Source: Pseudomonas matsuisoli (GTDB taxonomy: Bacteria; Pseudomonadota; Gammaproteobacteria; Pseudomonadales; Pseudomonadaceae). Taken from it: a stretch of DNA of 64,000 nucleotides. Location of the stretch: contig NZ_BMPO01000002.1 in assembly GCF_014647635.1 (NCBI RefSeq), positions 594,261 to 658,260 of the forward strand, given 5' to 3'. The notes under the pieces were generated by a model, which was given only the letters and a program-made list of their open reading frames with translations, did not search any database and was not told where the DNA came from. The position numbers and the translations under genes are program-made. Positions 26,808 through 37,495 of this stretch are shown one piece after another (position 1 is the first letter of the stretch; each line of letters begins with the position of its first letter).

Positions 26808-28453
26808 GCCGCAGCTGCCTCCTCGTACAAGGTCTGAACGCTCTCAGCCGCCAGATCAAGGATTCGTGGCCTCAATTGGCGACCATGACTGCCTGACTCA
26901 AGAAAGTATTCAAGACTCGTGAGCGCATCAGCCAGTGCTTCCATCGTCCGGACCGCGGGAAGGCTATGCCCTTCGAGCATGCGAGTCCGGATGAAGTCTT
27001 CGCATGAAGAAACCAACTCTGCCGCACGTTGCTCGCCCAAAAACCAAAATCCACCGCGTACCGCCTGCAGCGTTTCTGGAACGCCAGTCAAATACTGCTG
27101 ATCACCTTGGGTATCCATAAAGGTACTGATAGCACTCCGCGTGCGCGCCAGACCATTGAGCGCCTCGCTTAAAACCGACTCCCGAGCGGTAACGAGTTGA
27201 TTCGAAAGCAACGCGTCGGCAGCTTCAAGCGATGAAGACGAGATATTTTCGCGCTCCATGCGAGAAATCTGCCCCTCGATATCCAGTAACGCATGCGCAA
27301 GGTCTGCAGGCGCGTTTGGCGCCATGATTGTCTCGTTATCGGGCATCAACGCATGTACACGTGTCATCAACGATTCTGATTCACTACGAAGATCGACCAT
27401 CTCCAGCGTTTTCGCCAAGCGAGTAACGCGGGTCACGAGTTCAGTAAGCCCTTCAGCGTCGGCCACGCCCCGCTCGATCAGGTCCAAAAGGTCTTTGATC
27501 CCGGAAACTTCTTCGCCGATCGCCGAGGCAAGGCTACGCATCACCTCCTGCCCGGGCTCGGCGAGCCGGGCATATTCCGCTTCGAGCTCGTGGTCACTAA
27601 AGGGCAAGGCAGGCAGTTTGAAGACGTCGCGTAGCTCGACGCTGCGTGGGCCTGACGCATCGGACAGTGCAACGAGGTATAGCAAGTCTTTCAATAATCC
27701 GCCGGGAGCCTCATGAGCACTGTTACCAATACAGGCGCGAACTTGCCGGTCGACTTGCGCAAGCATCATCTTGCGCGTGGTGCGGGAGAGCAATTTACCT
27801 TCGCGTAGCGATTCGAGCGCCGCCGCGGCAATCCAGCACAAGCGAACCGCAGGCTCTGATTCAAAACTGTCTTGCAGCCGTACCAGGGCGCGTTCCATTA
27901 GCTGGAGGCTTGCTTGGGTATCTTCGCTGCGACAGACGCCGAGAAGCCCGATCTGATACATGTGCCGTAGACGAGGCAGATCCTTATACGCATCTGGACT
28001 CACGGCTTTCGCGAGCGCGCTGGGTCGGCTCTTATCCATCGGCACGCTAAAGAAAAAACTCTCTGGAAGTGGCGTCATGCCGCCGGACGTCCGAACGTTA
28101 TTGATGGCCGGCAGAAGCAACTCCGGGGCACTGGTATAACGCGAGTCGAGGCTTTCAAGGTGGCGGCGTAGGATGTGCAGCCCCGCGCCAAGGGCCGCAA
28201 GCTGCTCATTACGGTCTTCTCCAGCGCCTGCCGGAATCCCCATTGCGAGGCGCATCATTTCCTGCACCAGCAATTGCGCGCTTGCCAACTCAATGACGTC
28301 CAGGATGCCGCGAATCTGTTGCAAGCCATCGATGGCTTCCTGCAGCGGAAGCCCATCCTCTCGGTCGAGGATGAAGCGCTCCAGACTGTTTTCAGTCTGA
28401 GCGATGGTTTCGTATAAGCCTTGGCGTACCAGTTCGATAGGCGAGCCCATCAT
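26804..28453 (-). CDS. fimL: FimL-like protein (non-catalytic Hpt-type scaffold of Chp signalling)
   Basis: 549 residues, mostly helical, without a signal peptide. The size, the N-terminal similarity to ChpA-type Hpt domains and the position directly upstream of nudC and near ldcA fit FimL of Pseudomonas. No His-containing phosphotransfer motif was seen, as in FimL, which lacks the phosphorylated residue. In Pseudomonas it feeds the Chp pilus system and cAMP via the FimV hub. Start at ATG 28453 with AAGGAG nine bases upstream. Other Chp or pilus genes are not in this window, so its present role is uncertain. Confidence 0.72.
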   Translation of the reverse strand: MMGSPIELVRQGLYETIAQTENSLERFILDREDGLPLQEAIDGLQQIRGILDVIELASAQLLVQEMMRLAMGIPAGAGEDRNEQLAALGAGLHILRRHLESLDSRYTSAPELLLPAINNVRTSGGMTPLPESFFFSVPMDKSRPSALAKAVSPDAYKDLPRLRHMYQIGLLGVCRSEDTQASLQLMERALVRLQDSFESEPAVRLCWIAAAALESLREGKLLSRTTRKMMLAQVDRQVRACIGNSAHEAPGGLLKDLLYLVALSDASGPRSVELRDVFKLPALPFSDHELEAEYARLAEPGQEVMRSLASAIGEEVSGIKDLLDLIERGVADAEGLTELVTRVTRLAKTLEMVDLRSESESLMTRVHALMPDNETIMAPNAPADLAHALLDIEGQISRMERENISSSSLEAADALLSNQLVTARESVLSEALNGLARTRSAISTFMDTQGDQQYLTGVPETLQAVRGGFWFLGEQRAAELVSSCEDFIRTRMLEGHSLPAVRTMEALADALTSLEYFLESGSHGRQLRPRILDLAAESVQTLYEEAAAA

Positions 28454-28657
28454 GTCAGCTAACTCCTTTCAGCACGACAACGAGTCGGATCTCCACGACT
28501 CGAGATAAAAGAGACGGCGTGTCTGTCGATGAATACAGAAACAGCGAACCGCTCGGCGCAAGCGGCCCGAAGAAGTGAACGGCATCTCACGGTCGATGAC
28601 TATAGCAACAGCGCAACGGATGCGAAATGCATCTAATGCTCTGAGACGTGCCGCCTA

Positions 28658-30913
28658 TCACTCAATGACGCAATCGACAGTATTGACCCTTCGGTCACCG
28701 TCCGAGGTTATTTCCAGCCCGTGCACGTCGGCATCGAAGCCTGGGAAACGTTCGTCGAAATGCTCGGCGAACGCTAGATAGTCGATGATCGACTGAGTCG
28801 CGTCGGTAAAACGCTCCCCCGGCATGATCAGCGGTATACCGGGCGGATAAGGCACAAGCATGACTGCGGCGACCCGGCCTTGCAGCGCTTCGACAGGGAC
28901 GGCCTCTACTTCACCCTTAACGAGCTTGTCGTACGCATCAGCAGGTGTCATGGCGATCTCGGGGAGTGCGGTGTACATGCGTTTCATGACCTTCGCGGTC
29001 CCGTTCTCCCGGTAGAAATCGTGCAGCCGATCGCACAGATCGCGTAGGCCAAGCGTGTCGTAGCGGCCCGCACCGATACGCGCGACCGAGGGCAATACGT
29101 CCGTCAGCAGCGCATTGCTGTCATAGCTGCGCTTGAACTCGAGCAGTTCGGTCAGCAGCGTGCTCCACTTGCCCTTGGTGATACCCATCGAGAACAACAC
29201 GAGAAACGAATACAGCCCAGTTTTCTCGACCACCAAGCCGCGTTCCCACAGAAACTTGCTGACGACTGCGGCCGGAATACCGCGGTCGTCGAGCCGACCT
29301 CGCGCGGTTAGGCCCGGCATTGCCAGTGTTACCTTGATCGGGTCCAGTAGCGCGTAGTCTTCGGTGACGTCGGAAAAGCCGTGCCAATCAGCATCCGGCG
29401 CGAGCACCCAGTCCGCAGTCGCCACTTCATCAGCGCCATTCACGTCGGCGGGTTGCCAGATCGAGAACCACCAGTCATCGGCTGCGAAGCTGCTTCCAAG
29501 GTTCGCCAGTGCCCGGCGGAAACTCAGCGCCTCGTCGAACGTTTCTTGGATGAGCGAGCGTCCAGCGGGCCCTTCCATCATCGCCGACGCTACATCCAGC
29601 GAGGCCAGGATGCTGTATTGGGGCGAAGTCGAGGTATGCATCATGAACGCTTCGTTGAATCGGTCACGATCGAGCGCCCTCACCCCGCCATCCTGCACAT
29701 GGATCATCGACGCCTGACTGAAGGCGGCGAGGAGTTTATGCGTCGAATGTGTCGAGAACGTCAGTGGTGCATTCTCCACGGACGTCGGCCCCATGCCGAA
29801 GCGACCCGCGTAGAACGCATGAAAAGCCGCGTAGGCGTACCACGCCTCATCGAAGTGCAGGACCTCGACCGTACCGGAAAGCTCGCGCCGAATGAGTTCA
29901 GCGTTGTAGCACAGCCCGTCATAGGTGGAGTTGGTTACCACGGCCAGTTTGATCTTGGGCGCACGACCGCGCGCAAGCGGGCTGGCCGCTATCTTGGCCT
30001 CAATGGACGCCCGACTGAATTCGGCGAGCGGAATCGGCCCGATGATTCCGAGGGCATTGCGCTCCGGTAGCAGATACAGCGGGATGGCCCCAGTCATGAT
30101 GATCGCGTGCAAGATAGACTTGTGACAGTTGCGATCCACCAACACCAAGTCATTGCGGGCAACCATGCTGTGCCAAACGATTTTGTTCGCTGTCGAGGTG
30201 CCGTTGATTACAAAGAACGTGTGGTCCGCGCCGAAGTTACGGGCTGCGCGCGCTTCCGACTCAGCCAGTGGGCCCGTGTGATCCAGCAGTGAGCCCAGCT
30301 CGGGTACCGACACCGAAAGGTCCGAGCGCAACGTGTTCTCACCGAAGAACTGGTGGAAGGCTTGTCCTACCGGACTCTTACGAAACGCGACACCCCCGCC
30401 ATGCCCCGGCGTATGCCACGAATAATTGGATTGCGACGTATGCTCGACCAGCGCCTTGAAGAACGGAGGCAGAAGGCCCGCGAGGTAGTTTCGGGCTGCA
30501 CGGGACACCTGGCGCGCGAGGAAGGGCACGGTGTCTTCGAACAGGTACAACAATCCGCGCAGCTGATTGAGATCGGCCATTGCTTCGGCAGGCGCGTTTT
30601 CGATGGTGACCTGTTCACCCAGTGCGAAAATAGGCACCTGGGGGGCGCGCACACGAGCGCTTCGGATGATTTCGACCATGTCCTGCAGCAGCCGGCGGTC
30701 GTCACCCGCGCCCTCAGCCGCAACGAGAATGCAGGCAAGTCCGTGGTGAGTGGAAGCAACGATTCGCCCTTCTGCCGAACTCGCAGTCAACAGGATAGAG
30801 AATCCGTCGCGCTCGAGTTCTTCAGCGATTCCCCTAACCCGCTCGCCGGCAACGGTGTCGGCTTTGATATCCCGATGGACGATCAGTACTGAAAACTTCA
30901 AGTCTTTGTACAT
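28658..30913 (-). CDS. ldcA: PLP-dependent lysine/arginine/ornithine decarboxylase (LdcA-type)
   Basis: Start at ATG 30913 gives 751 residues, the length of Pseudomonas LdcA. A receiver-like wing domain (about 1-130: MYKDLKFSVLIVHRDIK) precedes the fold-type I PLP core with SWHTPGHGGG, FVINGTSTANK (phosphate binding), DRNCHKSILHA, HFDEAWYAYAAFH and the Schiff-base Lys K393 in STHSTHK. The C-terminal domain has the YPPGIPLIMPGE signature. It decarboxylates lysine to cadaverine in this subgroup, for acid tolerance or polyamine supply. The partner antiporter is not adjacent. Confidence 0.88.
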   Translation of the reverse strand: MYKDLKFSVLIVHRDIKADTVAGERVRGIAEELERDGFSILLTASSAEGRIVASTHHGLACILVAAEGAGDDRRLLQDMVEIIRSARVRAPQVPIFALGEQVTIENAPAEAMADLNQLRGLLYLFEDTVPFLARQVSRAARNYLAGLLPPFFKALVEHTSQSNYSWHTPGHGGGVAFRKSPVGQAFHQFFGENTLRSDLSVSVPELGSLLDHTGPLAESEARAARNFGADHTFFVINGTSTANKIVWHSMVARNDLVLVDRNCHKSILHAIIMTGAIPLYLLPERNALGIIGPIPLAEFSRASIEAKIAASPLARGRAPKIKLAVVTNSTYDGLCYNAELIRRELSGTVEVLHFDEAWYAYAAFHAFYAGRFGMGPTSVENAPLTFSTHSTHKLLAAFSQASMIHVQDGGVRALDRDRFNEAFMMHTSTSPQYSILASLDVASAMMEGPAGRSLIQETFDEALSFRRALANLGSSFAADDWWFSIWQPADVNGADEVATADWVLAPDADWHGFSDVTEDYALLDPIKVTLAMPGLTARGRLDDRGIPAAVVSKFLWERGLVVEKTGLYSFLVLFSMGITKGKWSTLLTELLEFKRSYDSNALLTDVLPSVARIGAGRYDTLGLRDLCDRLHDFYRENGTAKVMKRMYTALPEIAMTPADAYDKLVKGEVEAVPVEALQGRVAAVMLVPYPPGIPLIMPGERFTDATQSIIDYLAFAEHFDERFPGFDADVHGLEITSDGDRRVNTVDCVIE

Positions 30914-31007
30914 GCTGACAATCCTATACAGGGCGTGGATTTCGGCAGGTTCGCCTACTTGCCGAATCGATCGTCCAGATTTATCTCGGCGCAGTCCCGT
31001 TTCAAGC

Positions 31008-31757
31008 CTAGGCTTCGGCATCCCATTTGGCCCAGAGCACAGAGCCGGCGGCCTTCTCGATAGCGGCAAGGCGAACGCTGTGCGCGGCCATCTCGTCGTC
31101 ATTGGCAACGATGACGGTGGTGCGCGGACGATCGGCGGGCAGTCGTCGTATAGGACTGGCGACAGTGCGTCCGGAACCGTCGCTGTCGGCGCCTTCTCCC
31201 GCCAATGACAAATGCGTTTGCCCACCGGTCATGGCCAGGTAAACGTCAGCCAGGATCTCCGAGTCGAGCAAAGCGCCGTGCAAAACGCGGCCGGAGTTGT
31301 CTATTCCATAACGTTTGCAGAGCGCGTCCAGACTGTTTCGCTGCCCTGGATGGCGCTCACGAGCCATCGCCAGCGAGTCGAGCACCGTGCAATGTTGCGC
31401 GATGTCGGCGCGATGGGTCTGGCCCGCCTGGGCGAATTCCGCATTGATAAAGCCCACGTCGAACGCCGCGTTATGGATCACCAGCTGCGCGCCTTCAATG
31501 AAATCGAAGAACTCGTCGGCGATATCCTTGAAGCGCGGCTTACCGATCAGGTCATCATTGGTAATACCGTGAACCGCGATGGCACCTTCGTCGATTTCGC
31601 GATCCGGTTGTAGATAGACATGAAAGTGCCGTCCCGTCAGACGCCGCCCGATAATCTCGACGCCACCGATTTCGATGACACGATGCCCATCGGTCACCGG
31701 CATACCGGTCGTTTCAGTGTCCAGAACGACATATCTGTTGGCTAACTGTTCACTCAT
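31008..31757 (-). CDS. dnaQ: DNA polymerase III epsilon subunit (3'-5' proofreading exonuclease)
   Basis: 249 residues. ExoI VLDTETTGM, ExoII HNAAFDVGF and ExoIII HGALLDSEILADVYLAM contain the metal-binding Asp, Glu, Asp, His and Asp of the DEDDh exonucleases. The C-terminal 60 residues are the flexible tether that binds the polymerase alpha subunit. The gene follows rnhA in the same direction (125-base gap), the usual rnhA-dnaQ neighbourhood. Confidence 0.95.
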   Translation of the reverse strand: MSEQLANRYVVLDTETTGMPVTDGHRVIEIGGVEIIGRRLTGRHFHVYLQPDREIDEGAIAVHGITNDDLIGKPRFKDIADEFFDFIEGAQLVIHNAAFDVGFINAEFAQAGQTHRADIAQHCTVLDSLAMARERHPGQRNSLDALCKRYGIDNSGRVLHGALLDSEILADVYLAMTGGQTHLSLAGEGADSDGSGRTVASPIRRLPADRPRTTVIVANDDEMAAHSVRLAAIEKAAGSVLWAKWDAEA

Positions 31758-31882
31758 ATTCCGCTTATCGAACCTACTGTTTTATCCGCCCAAGCCAACC
31801 AGGGAGCGCCCTTGGCGCCGGACGTTGAAAAAATGTAACACGCGACCACGGAATGATCCGCCGCGCCTTGCGCACTCGTCGG

Positions 31883-32335
31883 TCAGGCGATGTTCTGGCG
31901 TGCCTCGACAACGCCACGATTGGCCAGCAAATCCGCGCGTTCATTGCCTGGATGCCCGGTATGGCCGCGCACCCATTGCCACTCGACCTGATGGCGTCCG
32001 ACCTGTGCGTCGAGCTGTTGCCAGAGATCCGCATTTTTGACGGGTTGCTTGGCAGCCGTTTTCCAACCGCGCTTTTTCCAATTGGGCATCCATTCGCCGA
32101 TACCCTTCATCACGTACTCCGAGTCAGTGATCAGCCGGACCTGACAGGAACGGTTAAGCGCTTCCAATGCGCGAATGGCGGCCGTCAGCTCCATCCGATT
32201 ATTGGTCGTGTCATTTTCCCCGCCCCAAAGCTCACGCTCGCTTCCTTTGTAGCGCAGCCAGGCGCCCCATCCGCCAGGGCCTGGGTTACCCTTGCAGGCA
32301 CCATCGGTATAAATCTCAACAACATCATCACTCAT
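31883..32335 (-). CDS. rnhA: Ribonuclease HI
   Basis: 150 residues with catalytic D11 (YTDGAC), E49 (RMEL), D71 (ITDSEY), H125 (VRGHTGH) and D135 (ERADLLA), the complete RNase HI active site. It removes RNA from RNA:DNA hybrids. The start overlaps the end of the upstream methyltransferase gene by four bases (ATGA), so the two are translationally coupled. Confidence 0.96.
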   Translation of the reverse strand: MSDDVVEIYTDGACKGNPGPGGWGAWLRYKGSERELWGGENDTTNNRMELTAAIRALEALNRSCQVRLITDSEYVMKGIGEWMPNWKKRGWKTAAKQPVKNADLWQQLDAQVGRHQVEWQWVRGHTGHPGNERADLLANRGVVEARQNIA

Positions 32336-33096
32336 TTGAACGGCTCGGTATCTCTGCGGCTAACCTTAGCGACCGGCAAGGGTAACAGTTTGCCCATGGT
32401 TTCTCTGCGTTGCGGGCGCAGCGGGCGTAGGCCCATCACCAATTTGCGCGCAACCAGCACGTAATAGCCTGCGCCCGTGCCTTGCAGCGTTTCGCCCCAA
32501 CTCTCCATACCAAGCAGCCGGTTCTGCCACTTTTCCGAGGAAAACGGCGGTCGATAACAGCCGTATCGGCGACGCTCCAGCGCAAACCCGAGCAAGTTGA
32601 GCCAGTCACTCACGCGATTCGCCGAGATACAGCGAGCCTTCCTATAAATGCCTTTGGAAAACGTGCGCCGAACGCCCCAGCTGCTCCACGGATTGACGCC
32701 AACGATCAACAGGTGCCCACCCGGCCTCACGCTGCGTGCAGCCTCGCGCAACAGCGCATGGGGCGAAAGTGAAAAGTCTAGGCCATGCTGCATGACGATG
32801 ACGTCAGCCGCATGCTCGCAGAGCGGCCAGGCTTGTTCTTCGCAGGCAATCTCCACACCAGGTAGCGGCGCACCAAGCCGGACGCAACGCTGAATCTGCG
32901 GTGCCCGGGGCGGCGCCGCAGCAGCCGGGCCGTAGTGGACCATGTATCCACCAAAGTACCGCGCAAGCTCCTGCTCGACTTCCGTCCGTTCCTGCTCCAG
33001 AAGAAAGTGCCCAAGCGGCCCCTCGAACCACTCGCGTGCGCGTTCTGTCAGTGCGAGCCATTGTGGGTCGGCCTGGGCAAACGCTTGTTCGGTCAT
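32332..33096 (-). CDS. Class I SAM-dependent methyltransferase (YafS-like)
   Basis: 254 residues. The C-terminal two thirds form a Methyltransf_11 domain: [43 protein letters not shown] is the post-II to post-III segment, with the RPGGHLLI turn. The SAM-binding glycine motif I is weak, as in this family. Placed between rnhA and divergent gloB, as YafS-type genes are in many gammaproteobacteria. Substrate unknown. Confidence 0.82.
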   Translation of the reverse strand: MTEQAFAQADPQWLALTERAREWFEGPLGHFLLEQERTEVEQELARYFGGYMVHYGPAAAAPPRAPQIQRCVRLGAPLPGVEIACEEQAWPLCEHAADVIVMQHGLDFSLSPHALLREAARSVRPGGHLLIVGVNPWSSWGVRRTFSKGIYRKARCISANRVSDWLNLLGFALERRRYGCYRPPFSSEKWQNRLLGMESWGETLQGTGAGYYVLVARKLVMGLRPLRPQRRETMGKLLPLPVAKVSRRDTEPFK

Positions 33097-33250
33097 GGAC
33101 GATTCCTCTCGCCGAAGGGTTTTGGAGCAACAACCGCGTCATCCCACGATGGCATCAGTCAGGGTGCGTACGCCAGTTCGCATTTCGTTGGAAACCAGGC
33201 ACTACCTGGAGGTCTATCATGGGACATCAATTCTGTACGCGAGTGATCCC

Positions 33251-34030
33251 ATGATACAGATCCAAGCCCTGCCCGCCTTCACCGATAACTACATTTGGCT
33301 TCTGACCGACCCGGAGCATCGTCGCTGCGCGATCGTGGACCCCGGTGACGCAGTGCCGGTCCGGAAATGGCTGGACGAAAACCAGGGTTATCAACTGGAG
33401 CACATCCTTTTGACCCATCACCATCGCGATCATACGGGCGGCGTTGTCGAACTCAGGCGCCTTACCGGCGCGACCGTAACCGGGCCTGCGAATGAAAACA
33501 TCGAGGGGATCGACACGTATGTGCGCGAAGGCGACGACGCCACTGTCCTCGGTCAGGCTTTCCGGGTGATCGCCGTTCCCGGGCATACGCTCGATCACAT
33601 CGCGTTTTATGGACTAATCGACGAGCAACCCGTCCTATTTTCCGGCGACACCCTATTTGCGGCGGGGTGCGGAAGACTGTTCGAGGGAAGCCCGCAACAG
33701 ATGCATGAGTCCCTGCAAAAGCTCAATGCGTTGCCAGAAAACACACGGGTCTACTGCGCGCATGAGTACACCCTGAGTAATTTACGCTTCGCTGCCGCGG
33801 TTGAACCGCAAAACCACGCGATTGCGGCACGCCTGCGCCAAGTGGAGAACGACCGCGCGTCATCGCGCATCACCGTTCCTTCGTTGCTTTCGCTTGAGCG
33901 CGAAACCAACCCCTTTCTTCGCGCCGAGGTTGCTGCGGTTCGGGACCAAATCAAATTGCAGAGAAACACACGTTGTGGAAGTGAGCTGGAAACCTTCGCC
34001 GCATTACGCGCATGGAAAGATGAGTTCTGA
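33251..34030 (+). CDS. gloB: Hydroxyacylglutathione hydrolase (glyoxalase II)
   Basis: Start at ATG 33251 gives 259 residues, the usual GloB length; the frame extends upstream but the family N-terminus is [18 protein letters not shown]. Metal ligands appear in [10 protein letters not shown], in [12 protein letters not shown] and in [17 protein letters not shown], followed by the glutathione-binding [13 protein letters not shown]. It hydrolyses S-lactoylglutathione to D-lactate and glutathione in methylglyoxal detoxification. Divergent from the methyltransferase gene. Confidence 0.94.
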   Translation: MIQIQALPAFTDNYIWLLTDPEHRRCAIVDPGDAVPVRKWLDENQGYQLEHILLTHHHRDHTGGVVELRRLTGATVTGPANENIEGIDTYVREGDDATVLGQAFRVIAVPGHTLDHIAFYGLIDEQPVLFSGDTLFAAGCGRLFEGSPQQMHESLQKLNALPENTRVYCAHEYTLSNLRFAAAVEPQNHAIAARLRQVENDRASSRITVPSLLSLERETNPFLRAEVAAVRDQIKLQRNTRCGSELETFAALRAWKDEF

Positions 34031-34126
34031 TTCGCGCTTTCGCCAATGCAAACAGGCCTTAGCTTGACCCCTTAACGAAGCGGTCCCTAGAATCGCGGCC
34101 TTTTTGCAGAAAACGCCGCCGGTCCA

Positions 34127-35431
34127 ATGTCACTAAAGCGCAACCAGCCCCCATCCGAACCGGAGGCCTGGACACTCAGATTTAAGCTTCCGGTGGCTGC
34201 AGCGATGCTGAGTGCGCTCGTGGGATGCCAAAGTACGCCCCAGCCTGATGACTCGATTCCATTAGGTCAAACCACTAAGCGCATCGTGCAAAAGGACCCA
34301 CGTTGGCTGTCCGACGAAACGCTGAAAAACGCCGAGGAAGAGGTCCTGGTACCGAAGGATCTCTGGGATCGAATGCGCAATGGATTTGCACTGCAGGACT
34401 TGACCGGCAGTAATCCTCGAATCGAACAACAGCGTCTCTGGTTTGTCAGCAAACCCTCCTTTCTGGAAAGCGCCAGCACCAACGGCGGCCCCTACATCCA
34501 CTACATCGTCGAACGCCTTGAAGAGCGCAAAATGCCTCTTGAACTGGCGCTGCTGCCGGTCATCGAGAGCGCCTACAACCCATTCGCCTACTCGCGGGCC
34601 CAGGCCGTAGGGCTTTGGCAGTTCATTCCATCGACTGGCCGCCACTTCAATCTCGTACAGAACAGTTCGTATGACGGACGGCGCGATATCGCCGCATCGA
34701 CCGATGCAGCGATCAATTACCTGACTTATCTGCACGAAATGTTCAACGGTGATTGGCTGCTGGCCCTGGCGGCCTACAACGCCGGCGAAGGCACCGTTAG
34801 CCGGGCTATGGAACGAAACCAGAAGCTGGGCCTGCCCACCGACTACTGGAATCTACCCCTTCCCAAGGAAACGCAAGATTACGTTCCAAAGCTGTTGGCC
34901 CTTTCAGAACTCGTTATGTCGCCTGACGCCTACGGCATTGCGCTCGACTCGATACCTGACGAACCCTTTTTCGAAACCGTCGAAGTCAATCGCAGTATGA
35001 AGCTTGCACGTGTAGCGGCGCTCGCGGGCATCGATGAGGACGTGTTGTACCAACTCAACCCCGCGTATAAAAAGAAGCAAACACTGGACGGCCCACAGCA
35101 GCTTCTCGTCCCAACCGACAAAGCCCAAATGCTGGCCGAAAGCCTCGCCCAGATCGCTGTGCCCGCCGATACGGTCGAAGCGCGCGTGCGTCCCCAAGCG
35201 CGCCCCATCACAGCGGGCGTACAAACCGCGTCCCTCACAAACGTCGATGTTCAGCTGCGCAAAACGGTCGCCCCGAAGGACCCGGTCGCCTATTACCGTG
35301 TGCGTAAAGGGGACACGCTGTATCAGATCGCCCGGCGCTTCAAGGTCGAACTCAAGGCGCTGCAGAAGTGGAATCCAACGCTGAAGAGGACGCTTCAGCC
35401 GGGCCAGATCCTCACGGTTCGTCGAAACTGA
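34127..35431 (+). CDS. mltD: Membrane-bound lytic murein transglycosylase D
   Basis: 434 residues. The lipobox LVGC near residue 34 makes it a lipoprotein. The SLT domain follows: ALLPVIESAYNPFAYSRAQAVGLWQFIPSTGRHF with the catalytic Glu of VIES, then DWLLALAAYNAGEG. A single LysM repeat ends the protein (YYRVRKGDTLYQIARRF, about residues 388-431). E. coli MltD has two or more LysM repeats, so one is at the low end. It cleaves glycan strands to 1,6-anhydro ends. Same order (gloB then mltD) as in relatives. Confidence 0.93.
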   Translation: MSLKRNQPPSEPEAWTLRFKLPVAAAMLSALVGCQSTPQPDDSIPLGQTTKRIVQKDPRWLSDETLKNAEEEVLVPKDLWDRMRNGFALQDLTGSNPRIEQQRLWFVSKPSFLESASTNGGPYIHYIVERLEERKMPLELALLPVIESAYNPFAYSRAQAVGLWQFIPSTGRHFNLVQNSSYDGRRDIAASTDAAINYLTYLHEMFNGDWLLALAAYNAGEGTVSRAMERNQKLGLPTDYWNLPLPKETQDYVPKLLALSELVMSPDAYGIALDSIPDEPFFETVEVNRSMKLARVAALAGIDEDVLYQLNPAYKKKQTLDGPQQLLVPTDKAQMLAESLAQIAVPADTVEARVRPQARPITAGVQTASLTNVDVQLRKTVAPKDPVAYYRVRKGDTLYQIARRFKVELKALQKWNPTLKRTLQPGQILTVRRN

Positions 35432-35653
35432 CGAATTAACAGGCTCGATTCGAACTGCTACTGTACGGCCCAGCCCGCAGAGCCTTATCGATGAGTACTG
35501 ACGTCTGAGCCTTCCAGTCCCGCCTTTTTTGTTATGTCGCCACAACCGGCCATGTTCATCGGCCGCCGCTGTTCCGTCCTCGCAATATCCAGCGCTGACC
35601 GCCTTCGCGCCGGTCGTATCGTGCACATCGGCCGATCTTTCGGAGTTTCCCCA

Positions 35654-37495
35654 ATGAAATCCCTGCGCTATTGCCTCATAGCGGGCTGCGCGCTCGTCTT
35701 TGCCTACGCTGGCAGTCTCAGCGCAGAGCCCCGACACGCCATTACCCTCTATGACGAGGCGCCGAAATACCCTGCTGATTTCGGCCACTTCGACTTCGTC
35801 AACCCGGAGGCCCCAAAAGGCGGCACGCTTCGCCTTTCTGGAATGAACGGTTTCGACAGTTTCAATCCCTTCATTCCAAAGGGTAACCCGGCAGACCGCG
35901 TCGGCCTGCTATACGACACGTTGACCTATCATTCGCCAGATGAGCCCTTCACCGAATACGGGCTCATTGCCGAGAAGATCGAAAAAGCGCCCGACGGCAC
36001 CTTCGTTCGCTTCTACTTGAGACCGGAAGCTCGCTTCAATGATGGTCATCCATTGACCGCAGAGGACGTGGCATTCAGCTTCCAAGCACTGCAAGAGCAT
36101 GGCGATCCGCTCTATCGCTATTATTACGGCGATGTCGAAAAAGCCGTCATTGAAGGCCCCCACCAGATACGGTTTGATTTCAAACACGCGGGAAACCGTG
36201 AATTGCCATTGATCCTCGGCCAGATCGCCGTGTTGCCAAAACACTGGTGGGCAAACCGAGACTTCACGAAAACCAGCCTGGAAATTCCCCTGGGGAGCGG
36301 CCCCTATCGAATTGCCGAATTCAATGCCGGGCGATCGGTCCGCTTCGAAAGAGTCAAGGACTGGTGGGCGAAGGACCTCCCCGTAAGCAAGGGAATGTAC
36401 AACTTCGACGTCATCACGGTGGACTACTACCGCGATATGTCGGTGGCCCTCGAAGCGTTCAAAGCCGGTCACTTCGACTACAACTTCGAGTACTCGGCGA
36501 AGGATTGGGCAACGGGATACAACAGCCCCGCCTTACGCGAGGGCCGGATCGTCAAGGAGGAACTCCCAAACCATAGCCCCGTTGGGATGCAGGCTTTCGT
36601 CTTTAACATCCGCAAGCCCATGTTTCAGGATCGCCGGGTAAGGCGAGCGATTTCCCTCTTATTCGATTTCGAGTGGACCAATCGTCAGCTTTTCTACAGC
36701 GCTTACAAGAGGACGCAAAGCTTCTTCGAGAACTCGGACATGGCGGCCCGCGGCGAACCAAGCGATGCGGAACGCCAGATCCTAGAGCCATTACGCGGCA
36801 AGATTTCGGAAGACGTATTTGGTGAGGTAATCAAACCTTCCGTGACTGATGGTTCCGGCTTGATTCGAGACAAGCAGCGAGAAGCCTACCGCCTACTCCG
36901 GGCGGCCGGTTACCGCATCGAGAGCGACCGTATGGTCTCGCCGGATGGGACGCCGCTGAGATTCGAATTCCTTATCGCGCAGGCGAATCTGCAGCGTGTG
37001 CTGTTGCCGTTCAAGCGCAATCTGTCCGAACTGGGCATCGACATGCAGATTCGCGTCGTTGACGTTTCGCAATACATCAACCGCTTACGAACACGAGACT
37101 TCGACATGACTTCTTCAATCTGGTCACAGTCGAGCTCCCCCGGCAATGAGCAGCTCGAGTTCTGGCACTCGAGTAGCGCGGATAACCCTGGCAGTCGCAA
37201 CTTCATTGGCCTGAAAGACCCGGCAATTGATGCGTTGGTCGAAGGCTTAGTGCGTGCCGACTCGCGCGAATCGCTCGTCAACCATGCGAAAGCGCTCGAT
37301 CGCGTATTGCTATGGGGCGAATACGTCATTCCCAATTACCACACCGACGTCTGGCGCATCGCCTATTGGAATCGATTTGAGCATCCTGCAACGCCACCCG
37401 CTTATGACAGCAACAACGGCACCGGGCTCATGACGTGGTGGGTCAAACCCGATGCGAAGCCGTCTTCGGGCGAAAACATGCAGGAGAAACGATAA
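35654..37495 (+). CDS. yejA: Extracellular solute-binding protein of an oligopeptide-type ABC importer (YejA-like)
   Basis: Start at ATG 35654 gives 613 residues; the frame open from 35534 is leader. The signal peptide ends at GSLSAEP. It is a family 5 binding protein: YPADFGHFDFVNPEAPKGGTLRL, DTLTYHSPDEPFTEYGLIAE and RFNDGHPLTAEDVAFSF are family signatures. YejA-type receptors bind peptides such as microcin C or murein peptides. It is first in a four-gene operon with two permeases and a double ATPase; its stop overlaps no other gene and yejB starts on the next base. Confidence 0.9.
   Translation: MKSLRYCLIAGCALVFAYAGSLSAEPRHAITLYDEAPKYPADFGHFDFVNPEAPKGGTLRLSGMNGFDSFNPFIPKGNPADRVGLLYDTLTYHSPDEPFTEYGLIAEKIEKAPDGTFVRFYLRPEARFNDGHPLTAEDVAFSFQALQEHGDPLYRYYYGDVEKAVIEGPHQIRFDFKHAGNRELPLILGQIAVLPKHWWANRDFTKTSLEIPLGSGPYRIAEFNAGRSVRFERVKDWWAKDLPVSKGMYNFDVITVDYYRDMSVALEAFKAGHFDYNFEYSAKDWATGYNSPALREGRIVKEELPNHSPVGMQAFVFNIRKPMFQDRRVRRAISLLFDFEWTNRQLFYSAYKRTQSFFENSDMAARGEPSDAERQILEPLRGKISEDVFGEVIKPSVTDGSGLIRDKQREAYRLLRAAGYRIESDRMVSPDGTPLRFEFLIAQANLQRVLLPFKRNLSELGIDMQIRVVDVSQYINRLRTRDFDMTSSIWSQSSSPGNEQLEFWHSSSADNPGSRNFIGLKDPAIDALVEGLVRADSRESLVNHAKALDRVLLWGEYVIPNYHTDVWRIAYWNRFEHPATPPAYDSNNGTGLMTWWVKPDAKPSSGENMQEKR

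Noticed and set aside
34904..35788. 294-codon minus-strand frame across the mltD end and yejA start
   Set aside because: Overlaps two real genes and their leader; low-complexity character.
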